From the NCBI GenBank assembly GCA_021647375.1, contig JAKIUV010000023.1, positions 1 through 30,859 on the forward strand: a stretch of DNA of 30,859 bases. The letters are read 5' to 3'. How positions within the stretch are numbered: position 1 is the stretch's first letter; each line of letters begins with the position of its first letter. The translations under genes and the position numbers were made by a program. Below the pieces are notes generated by a model. It saw only the letters and a list, made by a program, of their open reading frames with translations. It made no database searches and had not been told where the DNA came from. This DNA is from Robiginitomaculum sp. (GTDB lineage Bacteria; Pseudomonadota; Alphaproteobacteria; Caulobacterales; Maricaulaceae). Shown here one piece after another: positions 15,539 through 24,048 of this stretch.

Positions 15539-16858
15539 ATGTTAATTGAATTTTCAGCAGAGAATTTTCGATCTTTTGCAAAAAAGCAAACATTTTCTAT
15601 GGTGCCTGCCGTTGGTTCAAGCCGTATCCATAGTCTCGATAATAATTTTTACCCAGAAGTTTTGAAAGTATCAGCTATTTATGGGGCGAATGGTTCTGGA
15701 AAATCTAATCTTGTAGATAGCCTAGGTTATTTCCAGCATGTTTTAAGGCGGAGTGCTAAGCTTAATTCCACAGACAAAATTTCCTATGATCCTCATGTCT
15801 TGGATGCAAGTTACTCCCGGAGCCCATCTTGCTTTGAGGTTGTCTTTTATTTTGACAAACAGTTTTGGCGCTATGGTTTTAGTGTTTCTGAAAAACAGGT
15901 GCACAAAGAATGGTTGTTTGTTCGCAATGAAAAACCGCGTTCAAGAGAAACCCACTTATTCCAAAGATCTATTGATAAACCCATTTACTTGCATTCTTCA
16001 TTAGGAAAATATGGCAGATTACTGAACGAAACGACAAACCCAAATCAATTATGGCTATCGAAGCTCGATCAAAACAATGCTGAGATTGTACAACCTGCTT
16101 TCCATTGGATTACATTCCATTTACGTCCAATTGGAAACCTAGGTCACGGTTACCGAACGGTGACTGCGGAAAAGTGTTTGAATGATCAGTCAAAAAAAGC
16201 GGTCACCGAATTTTTACAATCTGTAGCTATTAATCTGGTTGACATTCAGGTCGATGATGACAGGCGTAAATTCAGCCCAGAGAACCTCAAAACAATGATT
16301 GAGGAAAATTTATCTGATACAGGTGTATTTGGCATTTTTGATGATGAACTTGTCAACTTTGATATTTCATTTATTCATCGTTCCAAGCAAAATAAATTCG
16401 TGTCTATAAATATTACAGAAGAATCAACAGGAACCCAGAACTTGTTCGCTCTTGCCGGTTTGCTTCTAGATGCCTTAGAACATGGCCTAACCTTTATCGT
16501 GGACGAGTTAAACCAGACCTTTCACACCAAGGCGTTAGAGCAAATCATCAGTTTGTTTTATAGCGACGAGGTTAATACCAATGGGGCGCAACTTATCTTC
16601 ACGTCTCATGATTTGACTATTATGGACATGATGGAGCGCGATGAACTTTGGCTTGTCGATAAAACAGCCCATGGTGCGACTGAACTATTCAGCGTCGCCG
16701 ACTTTGGTGCAATTCGCCAAGGAGGGGCACGCAGAAACGAAGCATTTGGAAGGCGTTACTTAGCGGGACGCTACGGCGCTTTACCTGAAATTGACCCTAT
16801 TGGCGTTATTAGCGCACTCAAAAAAAACCAAAAAACCCATAACAAGCAAGTCCATTAG
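15539..16858 (+). CDS. AAA family ATPase of an AbiL/RloAB-like defence pair
   Basis: A 439-residue SMC/ABC-like AAA ATPase of the AAA_15/AAA_21 type. Visible motifs: IEFSAENFRSF start (typical of OLD/RloA/AbiLi-type proteins), Walker A GANGSGKS (49-56), a signature-like EESTGTQ (294-300), Walker B FIVDE (319-323) and a switch histidine in FTSHD (H357). These predict an ATP-driven dimer that senses or holds a partner. The ATG at 15539 has GGAG five bases upstream; a nine-codon upstream extension is ignored. The RloB gene follows after 3 bases. The DNA is clearly more AT-rich than the flanking metabolic genes, consistent with horizontal gain. The defence role is inferred from the gene pair. Confidence 0.88.
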   Translation: MLIEFSAENFRSFAKKQTFSMVPAVGSSRIHSLDNNFYPEVLKVSAIYGANGSGKSNLVDSLGYFQHVLRRSAKLNSTDKISYDPHVLDASYSRSPSCFEVVFYFDKQFWRYGFSVSEKQVHKEWLFVRNEKPRSRETHLFQRSIDKPIYLHSSLGKYGRLLNETTNPNQLWLSKLDQNNAEIVQPAFHWITFHLRPIGNLGHGYRTVTAEKCLNDQSKKAVTEFLQSVAINLVDIQVDDDRRKFSPENLKTMIEENLSDTGVFGIFDDELVNFDISFIHRSKQNKFVSINITEESTGTQNLFALAGLLLDALEHGLTFIVDELNQTFHTKALEQIISLFYSDEVNTNGAQLIFTSHDLTIMDMMERDELWLVDKTAHGATELFSVADFGAIRQGGARRNEAFGRRYLAGRYGALPEIDPIGVISALKKNQKTHNKQVH

Positions 16859-16861
16859 CAT

Positions 16862-17524
16862 ATGGGGCGGCGTAGGCAAAGATATCAACGTCAAGAAAAA
16901 CCCTTGCTCTTAATATTGTGCGAAGATTGCGGAGGGGTGAAAACATACATTGAACAGATCGCAAAAAGCACTTTATTTAAAAGCCCCGTAGCCGTTGAAG
17001 TGAGGGGAATAGGTGAAGGGCCACGAAAGTTGCTCACTTATGCAAATCAAGCTCTAAAAGGAAATGCCCGAAAATTCCCCAACAAGGCTGACATGGTTTT
17101 CCTCATTTTTGATAAAGACCAGCATGATGGTTTTGAAGCAACCATAGAACAAGCAAGAGGCCACAACCACATTCATGTGTTTGCGAGCACCCCGTGTATT
17201 GAAATATTCTTCATTCTGCATTTTCAATACTGTTCATTACCAGCTAATTGTTATTCTGATCTATCTGGTATTTTACAAGCTATCCCAGAGCTAAAAAAAT
17301 ATAACAAAGGAAGCGGATCAGTTCCTGTCGCTAGTATGCTTGAATTACAAAATACTGCCGTAACGAATGCTGTCAGATTGAGAGCAGAACGTCGAAAAAC
17401 CGACAGCGACAACCCAATGACAGATATGGATATTTTTATAGAATTTTTAGAAGAGATAAAACTTAATGGCCTTACCAATATTATTGGAAATAATGATCCA
17501 AGGTTTCTACATAACGACCCCTAA
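16862..17524 (+). CDS. RloB-family protein with TOPRIM-like motifs (AbiLii-like partner)
   Basis: A 220-residue RloB-domain protein. TOPRIM-like acidic residues are visible: E21 in LLILCEDCGG and D84/D86 in FLIFDKDQHD; the family motif STPCIEIFFILHF (109-121) corresponds to the usual N-P-C-F-E-x-W hydrophobic block. In the AbiL abortive-infection system such a protein partners an AAA ATPase like the one 3 bases upstream. By analogy it would be the nucleic-acid-acting effector, but its target is unknown. The C-terminus (ADNPMTDMDIFIEF-like acidic helix) is ordinary for the family. It converges with ald, with only 4 bases between the stops. Confidence 0.88.
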   Translation: MGRRRQRYQRQEKPLLLILCEDCGGVKTYIEQIAKSTLFKSPVAVEVRGIGEGPRKLLTYANQALKGNARKFPNKADMVFLIFDKDQHDGFEATIEQARGHNHIHVFASTPCIEIFFILHFQYCSLPANCYSDLSGILQAIPELKKYNKGSGSVPVASMLELQNTAVTNAVRLRAERRKTDSDNPMTDMDIFIEFLEEIKLNGLTNIIGNNDPRFLHNDP

Positions 17525-17528
17525 CCCC

Positions 17529-18644
17529 CTACCCCAAAACGCTATCCGCATCAACATACGCCATCCCAAGCGCCTCACCTACCGCCGCGTAGGTCAACTT
17601 ACCATCTGCTACGTTCAGGCCGTTCTTCAAATGTGCATCATCGCGCAGAGCCTGTTTCCAGCCTTTATTAGCGATTGCCATTGCGTGGCGTAATGTGACT
17701 GCGTTTAGGGCGTAGGTGCTTGTGCGGGCTACGGCGCCGGGCATGTTGGCTACACAATAATGGACGATGTCGTTTACGATATATGTCGGGTCGGCGTGGG
17801 TTGTGGCTTTGGAGGTCTCAAAACAGCCTCCTTGGTCTATGGCTACGTCCACCAGCACCGCGCCGGGCTGCATGGTTTTTAACATGGCTTTGGTGACCAA
17901 TTTAGGGGCTGCTGCACCGGGCACCAGCACGGCACCGATAACTAGGTCAGCGGTTTTCACCAATTCTGCCAGAACGCCTGGCGTGGATCGCACGACTTTG
18001 GCAGAGGCTTTGAAATAATTAGACAGGTCTTCCATAACATCCGGATTCCGGTCGAGAATGGTCACGTCGGCCTGCAAGCCCACGGCCATTTGCGCCGCGT
18101 TGAACCCGACAACCCCACCGCCAATAACCACGACTTTGGCAGGGGCTACACCCGGCACACCGCCGAGCAAAACTCCGCGCCCGCCGTGGGATTTCTCTAG
18201 CGCCGTTGCACCCGCCTGAACCGACAAGCGCCCGGCCACTTGGCTCATAGGTTTCAGGAGCGGTAAATCGCCCCCGTCGCTGGTCACGGTTTCGTAGGCG
18301 ATACCTATACAGCCGGATTTGAGCAGAGCTTTGGTCTGTTTTGGATCCGGAGCCAAATGCAGATAAGTGTAGAGGATTTGTCCCTCACGTAGCATTTTGC
18401 ACTCGGCGGGCTGCGGCTCTTTAACTTTGACAATCATATCAGCGCGGGCGAATATCTTTGCTGCCGATTTGGAAACTGTGGCGCCGGCGGCGCGGTATGC
18501 CCAATCGTCTGCCCCGATACCAAGTCCAGCACCGCTCTGCACGACAACCTTATGGCCAGCATGGACAAGCTCGGCTACACTTTCCGGCGTCAGGCCAACA
18601 CGATATTCATGGTTTTTAATTTCTTTCGGCACACCGATTAGCAT
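17529..18644 (-). CDS. ald: Alanine dehydrogenase
   Basis: A 371-residue NAD-dependent alanine dehydrogenase, which interconverts L-alanine and pyruvate plus ammonia. All key residues are in register with the family: K75 in IVKVKEP and H96 in YTYLHLAPDP (substrate binding and catalysis), the nucleotide motif VVVIGGGVVG (171-180), and D270 in VDVAIDQGGC. The start MLIGVPKEIKNHEYRVGLTP is canonical, and GGAG lies 8 bases upstream of the ATG. It is divergent from an Lrp/AsnC regulator across 134 bases containing two inverted repeats, the classic arrangement for amino-acid-responsive control of ald. Confidence 0.97.
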   Translation of the reverse strand: MLIGVPKEIKNHEYRVGLTPESVAELVHAGHKVVVQSGAGLGIGADDWAYRAAGATVSKSAAKIFARADMIVKVKEPQPAECKMLREGQILYTYLHLAPDPKQTKALLKSGCIGIAYETVTSDGGDLPLLKPMSQVAGRLSVQAGATALEKSHGGRGVLLGGVPGVAPAKVVVIGGGVVGFNAAQMAVGLQADVTILDRNPDVMEDLSNYFKASAKVVRSTPGVLAELVKTADLVIGAVLVPGAAAPKLVTKAMLKTMQPGAVLVDVAIDQGGCFETSKATTHADPTYIVNDIVHYCVANMPGAVARTSTYALNAVTLRHAMAIANKGWKQALRDDAHLKNGLNVADGKLTYAAVGEALGMAYVDADSVLG

Positions 18645-18660
18645 AGTTTTCTCCGTGGTT

Positions 18661-18705
18661 AAATACGGGGAAAGACTAACAAAACCGTATTTGGAACAAA
18701 TTCCA
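18661..18705. promoter_or_regulatory. Paired inverted repeats in the ald/lrp intergenic region
   Basis: aaatacgg (18661-18668) and ccgtattt (18685-18692) form a perfect 8-bp inverted repeat with a 16-base spacer. Next to it, tggaa-caaa-ttcca (18692-18705) forms a second small palindrome. Both lie 17-60 bases before the ald start. They are candidate binding sites for the adjacent Lrp-type regulator. Confidence 0.4.
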
Positions 18706-18778
18706 TATCTCTTGCTATTTTCACTTATTTTCGTAATATATTCTTTTATATTGACTTTAAATTGGATATTATTCGACT

Positions 18779-19237
18779 ATGGACACAATAGACAAGAAAC
18801 TCCTCCTCGCCGTGCAAAAGGATTGCCGCCGCCCCATTTCGGAATTAGCGTCCGAGGTCGGCCTATCCACCTCCGCCGCCCACCGCCGTATCGGCCTATT
18901 GGAAAAGTCCGGGATTATTGAGGGCTATCATGCGCGCTTGAACGGCCCGAAGCTCGGTTATCAGATCGAGTTTTACGTTGAGGTTTCCCTAGACAGCCAG
19001 AGCGAGCAGGTGTTGGAAGCGTTCGAGAAAGCTGCCCTATCCCGTCCACAGATTTTGGAGTGCTATCTCATGACGGGCAATGCCGATTATTTGCTTAAGG
19101 TCGCAGTGGAGAACACCCGCGAATACGAACGGGTATATCGCCGCACCATTGCCGCCCTGCCCCATGTATCGCGCATTCAATCGTCCCTCGTCATGAAAGC
19201 CGTCAAACGCTGGGCGGGCTATCCTGCCAGAGACTAG
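18779..19237 (+). CDS. Lrp/AsnC-family transcriptional regulator (probable ald regulator)
   Basis: A 152-residue Lrp/AsnC regulator. The N-terminal helix-turn-helix is at about 4-50 (DTIDKKLLLAVQKDCRRPIS then LSTSAAHRRIGLLEKSGII), and the C-terminal ligand-binding RAM domain runs from about 65 to 145 (ECYLMTGNADYLLKVAVEN). Such proteins form octamers and respond to amino acids. Divergence from ald suggests it controls that gene, like AldR/BkdR-type regulators. The ligand is not determinable here. Confidence 0.93.
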   Translation: MDTIDKKLLLAVQKDCRRPISELASEVGLSTSAAHRRIGLLEKSGIIEGYHARLNGPKLGYQIEFYVEVSLDSQSEQVLEAFEKAALSRPQILECYLMTGNADYLLKVAVENTREYERVYRRTIAALPHVSRIQSSLVMKAVKRWAGYPARD

Positions 19238-19336
19238 AAATGAGATTAGAAATGGGATTAAAGAGGAACTAATGCCTGACTTATGCGTGATGTGATTGTG
19301 ACTGTGCTTTACGGCTATGCATGCTATAAGGCGCAT

Positions 19337-19969
19337 ATGTTGAGAACGCTGCACCGCATAATTATCATCATTTTTCTGTCCGCCGCCATAGCGTTTGGTG
19401 CGAGTGCTGACTCGCCTGCGAAAAAACCTGTGCAATTACCAAATTTGAACGACGGTGAAGTGTTCATACATGTAAATAAAATCACGGACACGACAGGAAA
19501 GTCAGCACAAATTTCCAGCGCGATTTTAATCGAAGCTACCCCCGAAGCCATATGGGCAGTGATCACGGACTGCGCCCGCGCGTCCACATATGTGCCAGGC
19601 TTGAAGAAATGCGAAATCCTGAAGAAGGACCCTGACGGGCTATGGGATTTCCGTCGCCACACCAACAAAATTTCGCCATTCCTGCCGACGATCAAATCTG
19701 AATTTAGAAGCGAATACGATTATCCAACATCTATAAAGTTTAAAAGTGCCGGCGGTGATATGGACACCAATTCCGGGGCATGGGACTTTACATTCATAGA
19801 AGCCAGCGGCAAAACATTGGTCAGCTATAATGCCCGCGTCGCTTCAAAAACCATAATCCCCGACAAAGTAATCCGCAAAACCCTCAAAAAAAACATCCCA
19901 AAAGTCATGCGGACCCTACGCGCAGAAGTGATGGCTGATCAAAATAAATTGGTAAAAACAATAAAGTAA
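19337..19969 (+). CDS. Exported SRPBCC/START-like protein
   Basis: A 210-residue protein with a signal peptide (LRTLHRIIIIIFLSAAIAFGASA, residues 2-24) followed by an SRPBCC (polyketide-cyclase/START-like) lipid-binding domain. The domain is marked by SSAILIEATPEAIWAVITDCARAS (about 57-80) and the WDFTFIEASGKTLVSYNARVASK strand region near 150. Members bind hydrophobic ligands; no ligand or enzyme role can be assigned. The ATG at 19337 has AAGG six bases upstream and begins the signal peptide; an upstream ATG at 19283 would bury it. It converges with the secretion operon with a single base between stops. A 12-base direct repeat (agaaatgRgatt) precedes it at about 19236-19259. Confidence 0.8.
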   Translation: MLRTLHRIIIIIFLSAAIAFGASADSPAKKPVQLPNLNDGEVFIHVNKITDTTGKSAQISSAILIEATPEAIWAVITDCARASTYVPGLKKCEILKKDPDGLWDFRRHTNKISPFLPTIKSEFRSEYDYPTSIKFKSAGGDMDTNSGAWDFTFIEASGKTLVSYNARVASKTIIPDKVIRKTLKKNIPKVMRTLRAEVMADQNKLVKTIK

Positions 19970-19970
19970 A

Positions 19971-21344
19971 TTACTCCTCCCGAAACGAGCGTCCCAATTG
20001 TTCTGTGAAGGGTTTTAGGATGTAGTTTAGGACTGTGCGTTCATCGGTTTGGATGAAGCTTTCTGCTGGCATGCCGGGAATTAGGGTTAGGTCGCCTAGT
20101 TTTTCGCGCTCAGCAGGCGGGATTTCTATGCGCACACTGTAATAGGGCGCACCTGTTACCTGGTCAATTAAGCTATCGGCGGACGTATTAATAACAAACC
20201 CGTCAAGTTGCGGGGTGGTGCGCTGGGAAAATGCTGATAGGTTTATCCGCGCTGGCTGACCGACATAGACTTGGTCAATGTCGATAGGTTGAATGCGGGC
20301 TTCGATGATTAAGCGGTCATTGACCGGAATGATTTGCATAATCGGCTGACCCGGCGCAATGACACCACCGAGCGTCGTGACGCTCATATCATGGACAATA
20401 CCTGCAACCGGGCTGGTGATATCAATACGCTCGAATTGATCCGAAGCCGTGATCAATTGTTCATTGAGGTCACTACGTTCACTCTCGACTTGACGCAGTT
20501 CGGTGAGAATTTCGGCTATATCATCTTTTTCCAGCTGTAATATTTGGATTTCTGTCTCCCCAATAGCGCTATGGGTGCGCGAAATATCCGAACGGTGGGT
20601 TGATATATCGCCGCCAATGCGCGCCTCTTCGCGCTCCAACGCCAATACACGGGTTTTGGGAACATAACCTTTGACGAGGAGCGTGCGTAAACCGTCCAGT
20701 TCTTCACCAATTAATGCAAGCTGAGCGCGCTTGGAGCCGATCAAGTCGTTCAATCCCTGAATTTGCTCACGGGATTGCTCTATGCGCTGACGGAGTTGCG
20801 CCACCTGTCCGCTCATGGATTTTTTGCGGGCCTCAAAGAGTTTTTGCTGGCCGGTCATGATTTCGGCGACATCGGCACGGACGCGCGCATCAACTAAAAT
20901 TTTTGACCAGGGAATCACCTTGGCATCGTCCCATTCTGCCCGTAGACGATCAACGCGAGCCTGAGCTTCAAATAAACGTTTCTCAACGATCGTTCTATTG
21001 GCATCCATAGCCGTAGGGTCAAGGCGAATAACCACCTGACCTTGTTTAACCACGTCACCGTTATGTACCAAAATTTCACCAACAATACCGCCGTCCAAAT
21101 GTTGCAAAGTCTTTGGCTTGCCCTCAACCATAACGACGCCGGATGCAATCACTGCACCTTTGATCTTAAATATGGCCGCCCAACCGCCCAAGCAAACAAC
21201 CAAAACGAACAAAGCAATAAAGCCTTGGCGCAAATAGGCGCTATAAGAATCTTGCGGTTTTTCGCCGGTGCCATCACCCTGCTGGACGCCAGGCATCGCC
21301 GACATATCCATTTGCCCTAAGGGTTGTCCAAGTGGTGCATTCAT
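19971..21344 (-). CDS. Type I secretion membrane-fusion protein (HlyD/PrtE family)
   Basis: A 457-residue HlyD-family periplasmic adaptor that links the inner-membrane ABC exporter to a TolC-type outer-membrane channel. A cytoplasmic N-terminus of about 35 residues is followed by a membrane segment (FIALFVLVVCLGGWAAIF, ~37-54), a lipoyl half-motif (VEGKPKTLQHLDGGIVGEI, ~75-93), a long coiled-coil hairpin (~120-300), the second lipoyl half (ITSPVAGIVHDM, ~313-324) and a beta-barrel. It overlaps the ABC transporter gene by 4 bases. No TolC-like gene or RTX substrate is in the window. Confidence 0.94.
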   Translation of the reverse strand: MNAPLGQPLGQMDMSAMPGVQQGDGTGEKPQDSYSAYLRQGFIALFVLVVCLGGWAAIFKIKGAVIASGVVMVEGKPKTLQHLDGGIVGEILVHNGDVVKQGQVVIRLDPTAMDANRTIVEKRLFEAQARVDRLRAEWDDAKVIPWSKILVDARVRADVAEIMTGQQKLFEARKKSMSGQVAQLRQRIEQSREQIQGLNDLIGSKRAQLALIGEELDGLRTLLVKGYVPKTRVLALEREEARIGGDISTHRSDISRTHSAIGETEIQILQLEKDDIAEILTELRQVESERSDLNEQLITASDQFERIDITSPVAGIVHDMSVTTLGGVIAPGQPIMQIIPVNDRLIIEARIQPIDIDQVYVGQPARINLSAFSQRTTPQLDGFVINTSADSLIDQVTGAPYYSVRIEIPPAEREKLGDLTLIPGMPAESFIQTDERTVLNYILKPFTEQLGRSFREE

Positions 21345-23317
21345 GATTTTGCTCCAGGCTTAGGGGGCGTAACAGCCGAAAATGTTGGCATATTTACCCG
21401 CTTTTGCGTTTGGCTTTTGGTCGTATCTTGCGGTTGAGATTGGGGTTGAGATTTCGGGCTAGTTTTGTTTGACGATTTAGTACGAACTGCAGGCTGTTTT
21501 ACCACAGGCTTTTGTGCCACAGATTTATTTTCAATTGCCAAAGATGGCTCGGCAGAATTTGGAGCTTGCTGTGCCGTTTGTTTTTGCGATGTTTGTTGCG
21601 CCTTTTGCGTAACCTCTTTGATCACATCGTCCTTGGGGCCAAAGGCAACCTGTTTGCCGTCTCTAAGCATCAATAATTGATCCACGGCAGCAATTGCACT
21701 GGGACGATGCGCCATAACAACAACCGTTTTCTCGCGTCTGCGCAAATCGGCAATCGCAGCAGAAAGAGCGGCATCACCCTCTGTATCTAAATTAGCATTC
21801 GGTTCGTCCATGACCACAAGGCACGGGTCCCCAAATAATGCCCGTGCAAGCGCTATCCTTTGCACTTGCCCGCCTGACAACACTGAACCGCCCTCGCCTA
21901 CCCGGGTATCATAGCCATCTGGCAGTCGTAAAATCATATCGTGAACTGCAGCGCGGCGCGCAGCGATTACAATATCCTCCGCAGAAGCATCCGGGCGAAA
22001 TCTACCAATATTCTCACCGATCGTGCCATCAAACAATTCCACCTCTTGCGGTAAATATCCAATATAGGGACCAAGCTCATCACGGTTCCATTGATCAAAT
22101 GTAGCACCGTCCAAGCGCACAGAACCCTTTTGCGGTATCCATATACCAACCAATAGCCGCGCCAAAGTTGACTTCCCCGATGCACTCGGCCCAATAACAC
22201 CCAATCCCTGACCAGGTTTTATTTTAAAATCAAGCCCCGTTAAAACGGGCACTTTACTGCCAGGGGGCGCAGCCAATATATTTTCAACGGATATATCACC
22301 TTTAGGGGCTGGTAGCGACAGGCTGTCTGGTTCTTCAGGGATCATATCGTAAAATACATTCAACCGATTAAACGCTTGCCGGGCTGAAATGAAGCTACGC
22401 CATTGTCCAAGCGCCATTTGAATAGGCGCTAAAGCCCGGCCCATAATAATTGAACCAGCAATCATTGCCCCTGGCGTAATAATCTGCTGAACAGCCAAGA
22501 GCGCGCCCCAACCCAGAATAGCCGATTGGACAAACATCCGAAACGCTTTGGAGGCAGATGTGAGACTGCCTGCCCGATCGCTGCCGCGCACAGTGGATGT
22601 GGCAGCTTCTTTAGTATATTCATTCCACCGTGCTTCCATATTCCTCCCCATACCCATAGCAGCAACGGCATCTGCATTGCGGTGTGTAATATCGGCAAAA
22701 ACCTGCCCTTTTATTTTAAGCCCATGTGCGTCTTGCAGGGGTTTTCTCGTGGTGACTTCATTTGTCCAAGCAATTATAAAAATAATGACGGCACCAATAA
22801 TACCGATCACCCCTAAAGACCAATGGAATAAAAACATAACGCCAATATAAAGTGGCGCCCACGGCATATCGAAAAAAGTGGAGGGCGCCGGCCCCGATAG
22901 AAATTGTCTAAGCGTACTTACGTCTTGCAATGGGCGATGCCTTTGCCCTGCTTTACCAAACAATCCTTGTTTCATCCAAATGGCAAATGTCCGTGTGCCA
23001 AGATCTTTTTCAAATTTATCCCCAATACGCACCAATACACGCGAGCGCACATGCTCAAGAAAACCCATAAAAAGATACATCACCCCCATCAACACGGATA
23101 CGGTTACCAAAGTTGACATACTGCTAGATGCCAAAACCCGGTCATAGACTTGCAACATATATAGCGGACCAGTTAACATCAAAATATTGATGAATGCCGT
23201 AAATATACCGACACCCACAAATGCGCGGCGGCTGGCCATCAAGGTCTGGCCGACCTCTGTGTGTATTGCACTAATATTTTCGTGTTTATTCATAATGCCG
23301 CTTCGCCCTCTTGCCAT
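21341..23317 (-). CDS. Type I secretion ABC transporter/permease (PrtD-like)
   Basis: A 658-residue fused permease-ATPase of the PrtD/HasD type, exporting a protein across both membranes with its HlyD partner. The membrane domain spans about 35-310; the ATPase has Walker A GPSASGKS (376-383), signature LSGGQ (480-484), Walker B VVMDE (501-505) and switch H537. There is no N-terminal C39 peptidase or CLD domain. After the ATPase comes an unusual ~88-residue Gln/Lys/Ser/Pro-rich tail (571-658). The ATG at 23317 is used; an ATG eight codons inside has a better-spaced GAGGG. It is divergent from rfbC across a 155-base gap with a strong palindrome. Confidence 0.94.
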   Translation of the reverse strand: MARGRSGIMNKHENISAIHTEVGQTLMASRRAFVGVGIFTAFINILMLTGPLYMLQVYDRVLASSSMSTLVTVSVLMGVMYLFMGFLEHVRSRVLVRIGDKFEKDLGTRTFAIWMKQGLFGKAGQRHRPLQDVSTLRQFLSGPAPSTFFDMPWAPLYIGVMFLFHWSLGVIGIIGAVIIFIIAWTNEVTTRKPLQDAHGLKIKGQVFADITHRNADAVAAMGMGRNMEARWNEYTKEAATSTVRGSDRAGSLTSASKAFRMFVQSAILGWGALLAVQQIITPGAMIAGSIIMGRALAPIQMALGQWRSFISARQAFNRLNVFYDMIPEEPDSLSLPAPKGDISVENILAAPPGSKVPVLTGLDFKIKPGQGLGVIGPSASGKSTLARLLVGIWIPQKGSVRLDGATFDQWNRDELGPYIGYLPQEVELFDGTIGENIGRFRPDASAEDIVIAARRAAVHDMILRLPDGYDTRVGEGGSVLSGGQVQRIALARALFGDPCLVVMDEPNANLDTEGDAALSAAIADLRRREKTVVVMAHRPSAIAAVDQLLMLRDGKQVAFGPKDDVIKEVTQKAQQTSQKQTAQQAPNSAEPSLAIENKSVAQKPVVKQPAVRTKSSNKTSPKSQPQSQPQDTTKSQTQKRVNMPTFSAVTPPKPGAKS

Positions 23318-23407
23318 CCTGCCTAATCATATAGGGTGCATTCCCAAAATGGCAACTTTTTCTAAAAATCCCACATCTGTAACACGGATAGGTAAACTTA
23401 TCTGTAT

Positions 23408-23425
23408 AAAATTACTAGTAATTTT
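23408..23425. promoter_or_regulatory. 18-bp perfect palindrome between secretion and rhamnose operons
   Basis: The sequence aaaattac-t|a-gtaatttt reads the same on both strands without mismatch and lies 48 bases before the rfbC start and 91 bases before the ABC transporter start. It overlaps a TATAAA that could be a -10 box for rfbC. Size and position suit a dimeric repressor operator. No regulator gene lies beside it. Confidence 0.45.
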
Positions 23426-23472
23426 TACGGTACATTGACAGGACAATAAGCACGGTTTAGGGGCAAGGTGCA

Positions 23473-24048
23473 ATGTATAGTTCTTCTGAAATAAAACGGT
23501 TCTCTATTGATGGCCCCGTGTTGATTACGCCCAAAGCTTTTGGTGATGATCGCGGCTTGTTTTGCGAGGTTTACCGCGCCGATGTGTTTTGCGAATTTGT
23601 AGGCGAAGATGTGGATTTTGTGCAAGACAATATCTCTGTATCCGCCAACGCCGGAACCGTCAGGGGACTGCACGCCCAAGAGCCTCCCTATGCTGTTGGT
23701 AAACTTGTGCAGTGCTTGCACGGTTCCATCATAGATGTAGCCGTAGATGCCCGCACGGATAGCCCTACATTTGGCAAACATGTATCCGTCGCACTGTCTG
23801 CCGAAAACCGGGCGCAGCTTTGGGTGCCCGCAGGGTTTTTGCACGGCTATGCCACCCAAGAAGACAACACTTCCGTATTTTACAAACAAACCGGATATTA
23901 TGCGCCAGGCGGCGAGATTTCCGTGCTGTGGGATGACCCTGATTTAGGGATTGACTGGAATGTGGACGCTGGAGCCGCCGTCTTATCCGAAAAAGACGCG
24001 CAGGCGCAGTATTTTGCCAATTTTGAAAGCCCGTTTGAGCTGTTATGA
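23473..24048 (+). CDS. rfbC: dTDP-4-dehydrorhamnose 3,5-epimerase
   Basis: A 191-residue cupin-fold RmlC enzyme, third step of dTDP-L-rhamnose synthesis. The catalytic histidine H67 is in VRGLHAQ, followed by GKLVQCLHGSIIDVAVD (77-93), and the VPAGFLHGYAT motif (118-128, where F-A-H-G is more usual). ATG is the first codon of a four-gene run and overlaps rfbB at its end by 4 bases (ATGA). The short GGGGC upstream is a weak ribosome site. Its product feeds cell-surface polysaccharide, so a glycosyltransferase cluster may lie elsewhere. Confidence 0.95.
   Translation: MYSSSEIKRFSIDGPVLITPKAFGDDRGLFCEVYRADVFCEFVGEDVDFVQDNISVSANAGTVRGLHAQEPPYAVGKLVQCLHGSIIDVAVDARTDSPTFGKHVSVALSAENRAQLWVPAGFLHGYATQEDNTSVFYKQTGYYAPGGEISVLWDDPDLGIDWNVDAGAAVLSEKDAQAQYFANFESPFELL

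Noticed and set aside
17521..17532. A terminator between the convergent RloB and ald genes
   Set aside because: Only 4 bases separate the stops and no hairpin is visible.
23434..23463. TTGACA at 23434-23439 as the rfbC promoter
   Set aside because: The base run 17 bases downstream (taggggc) is a very poor -10 box.
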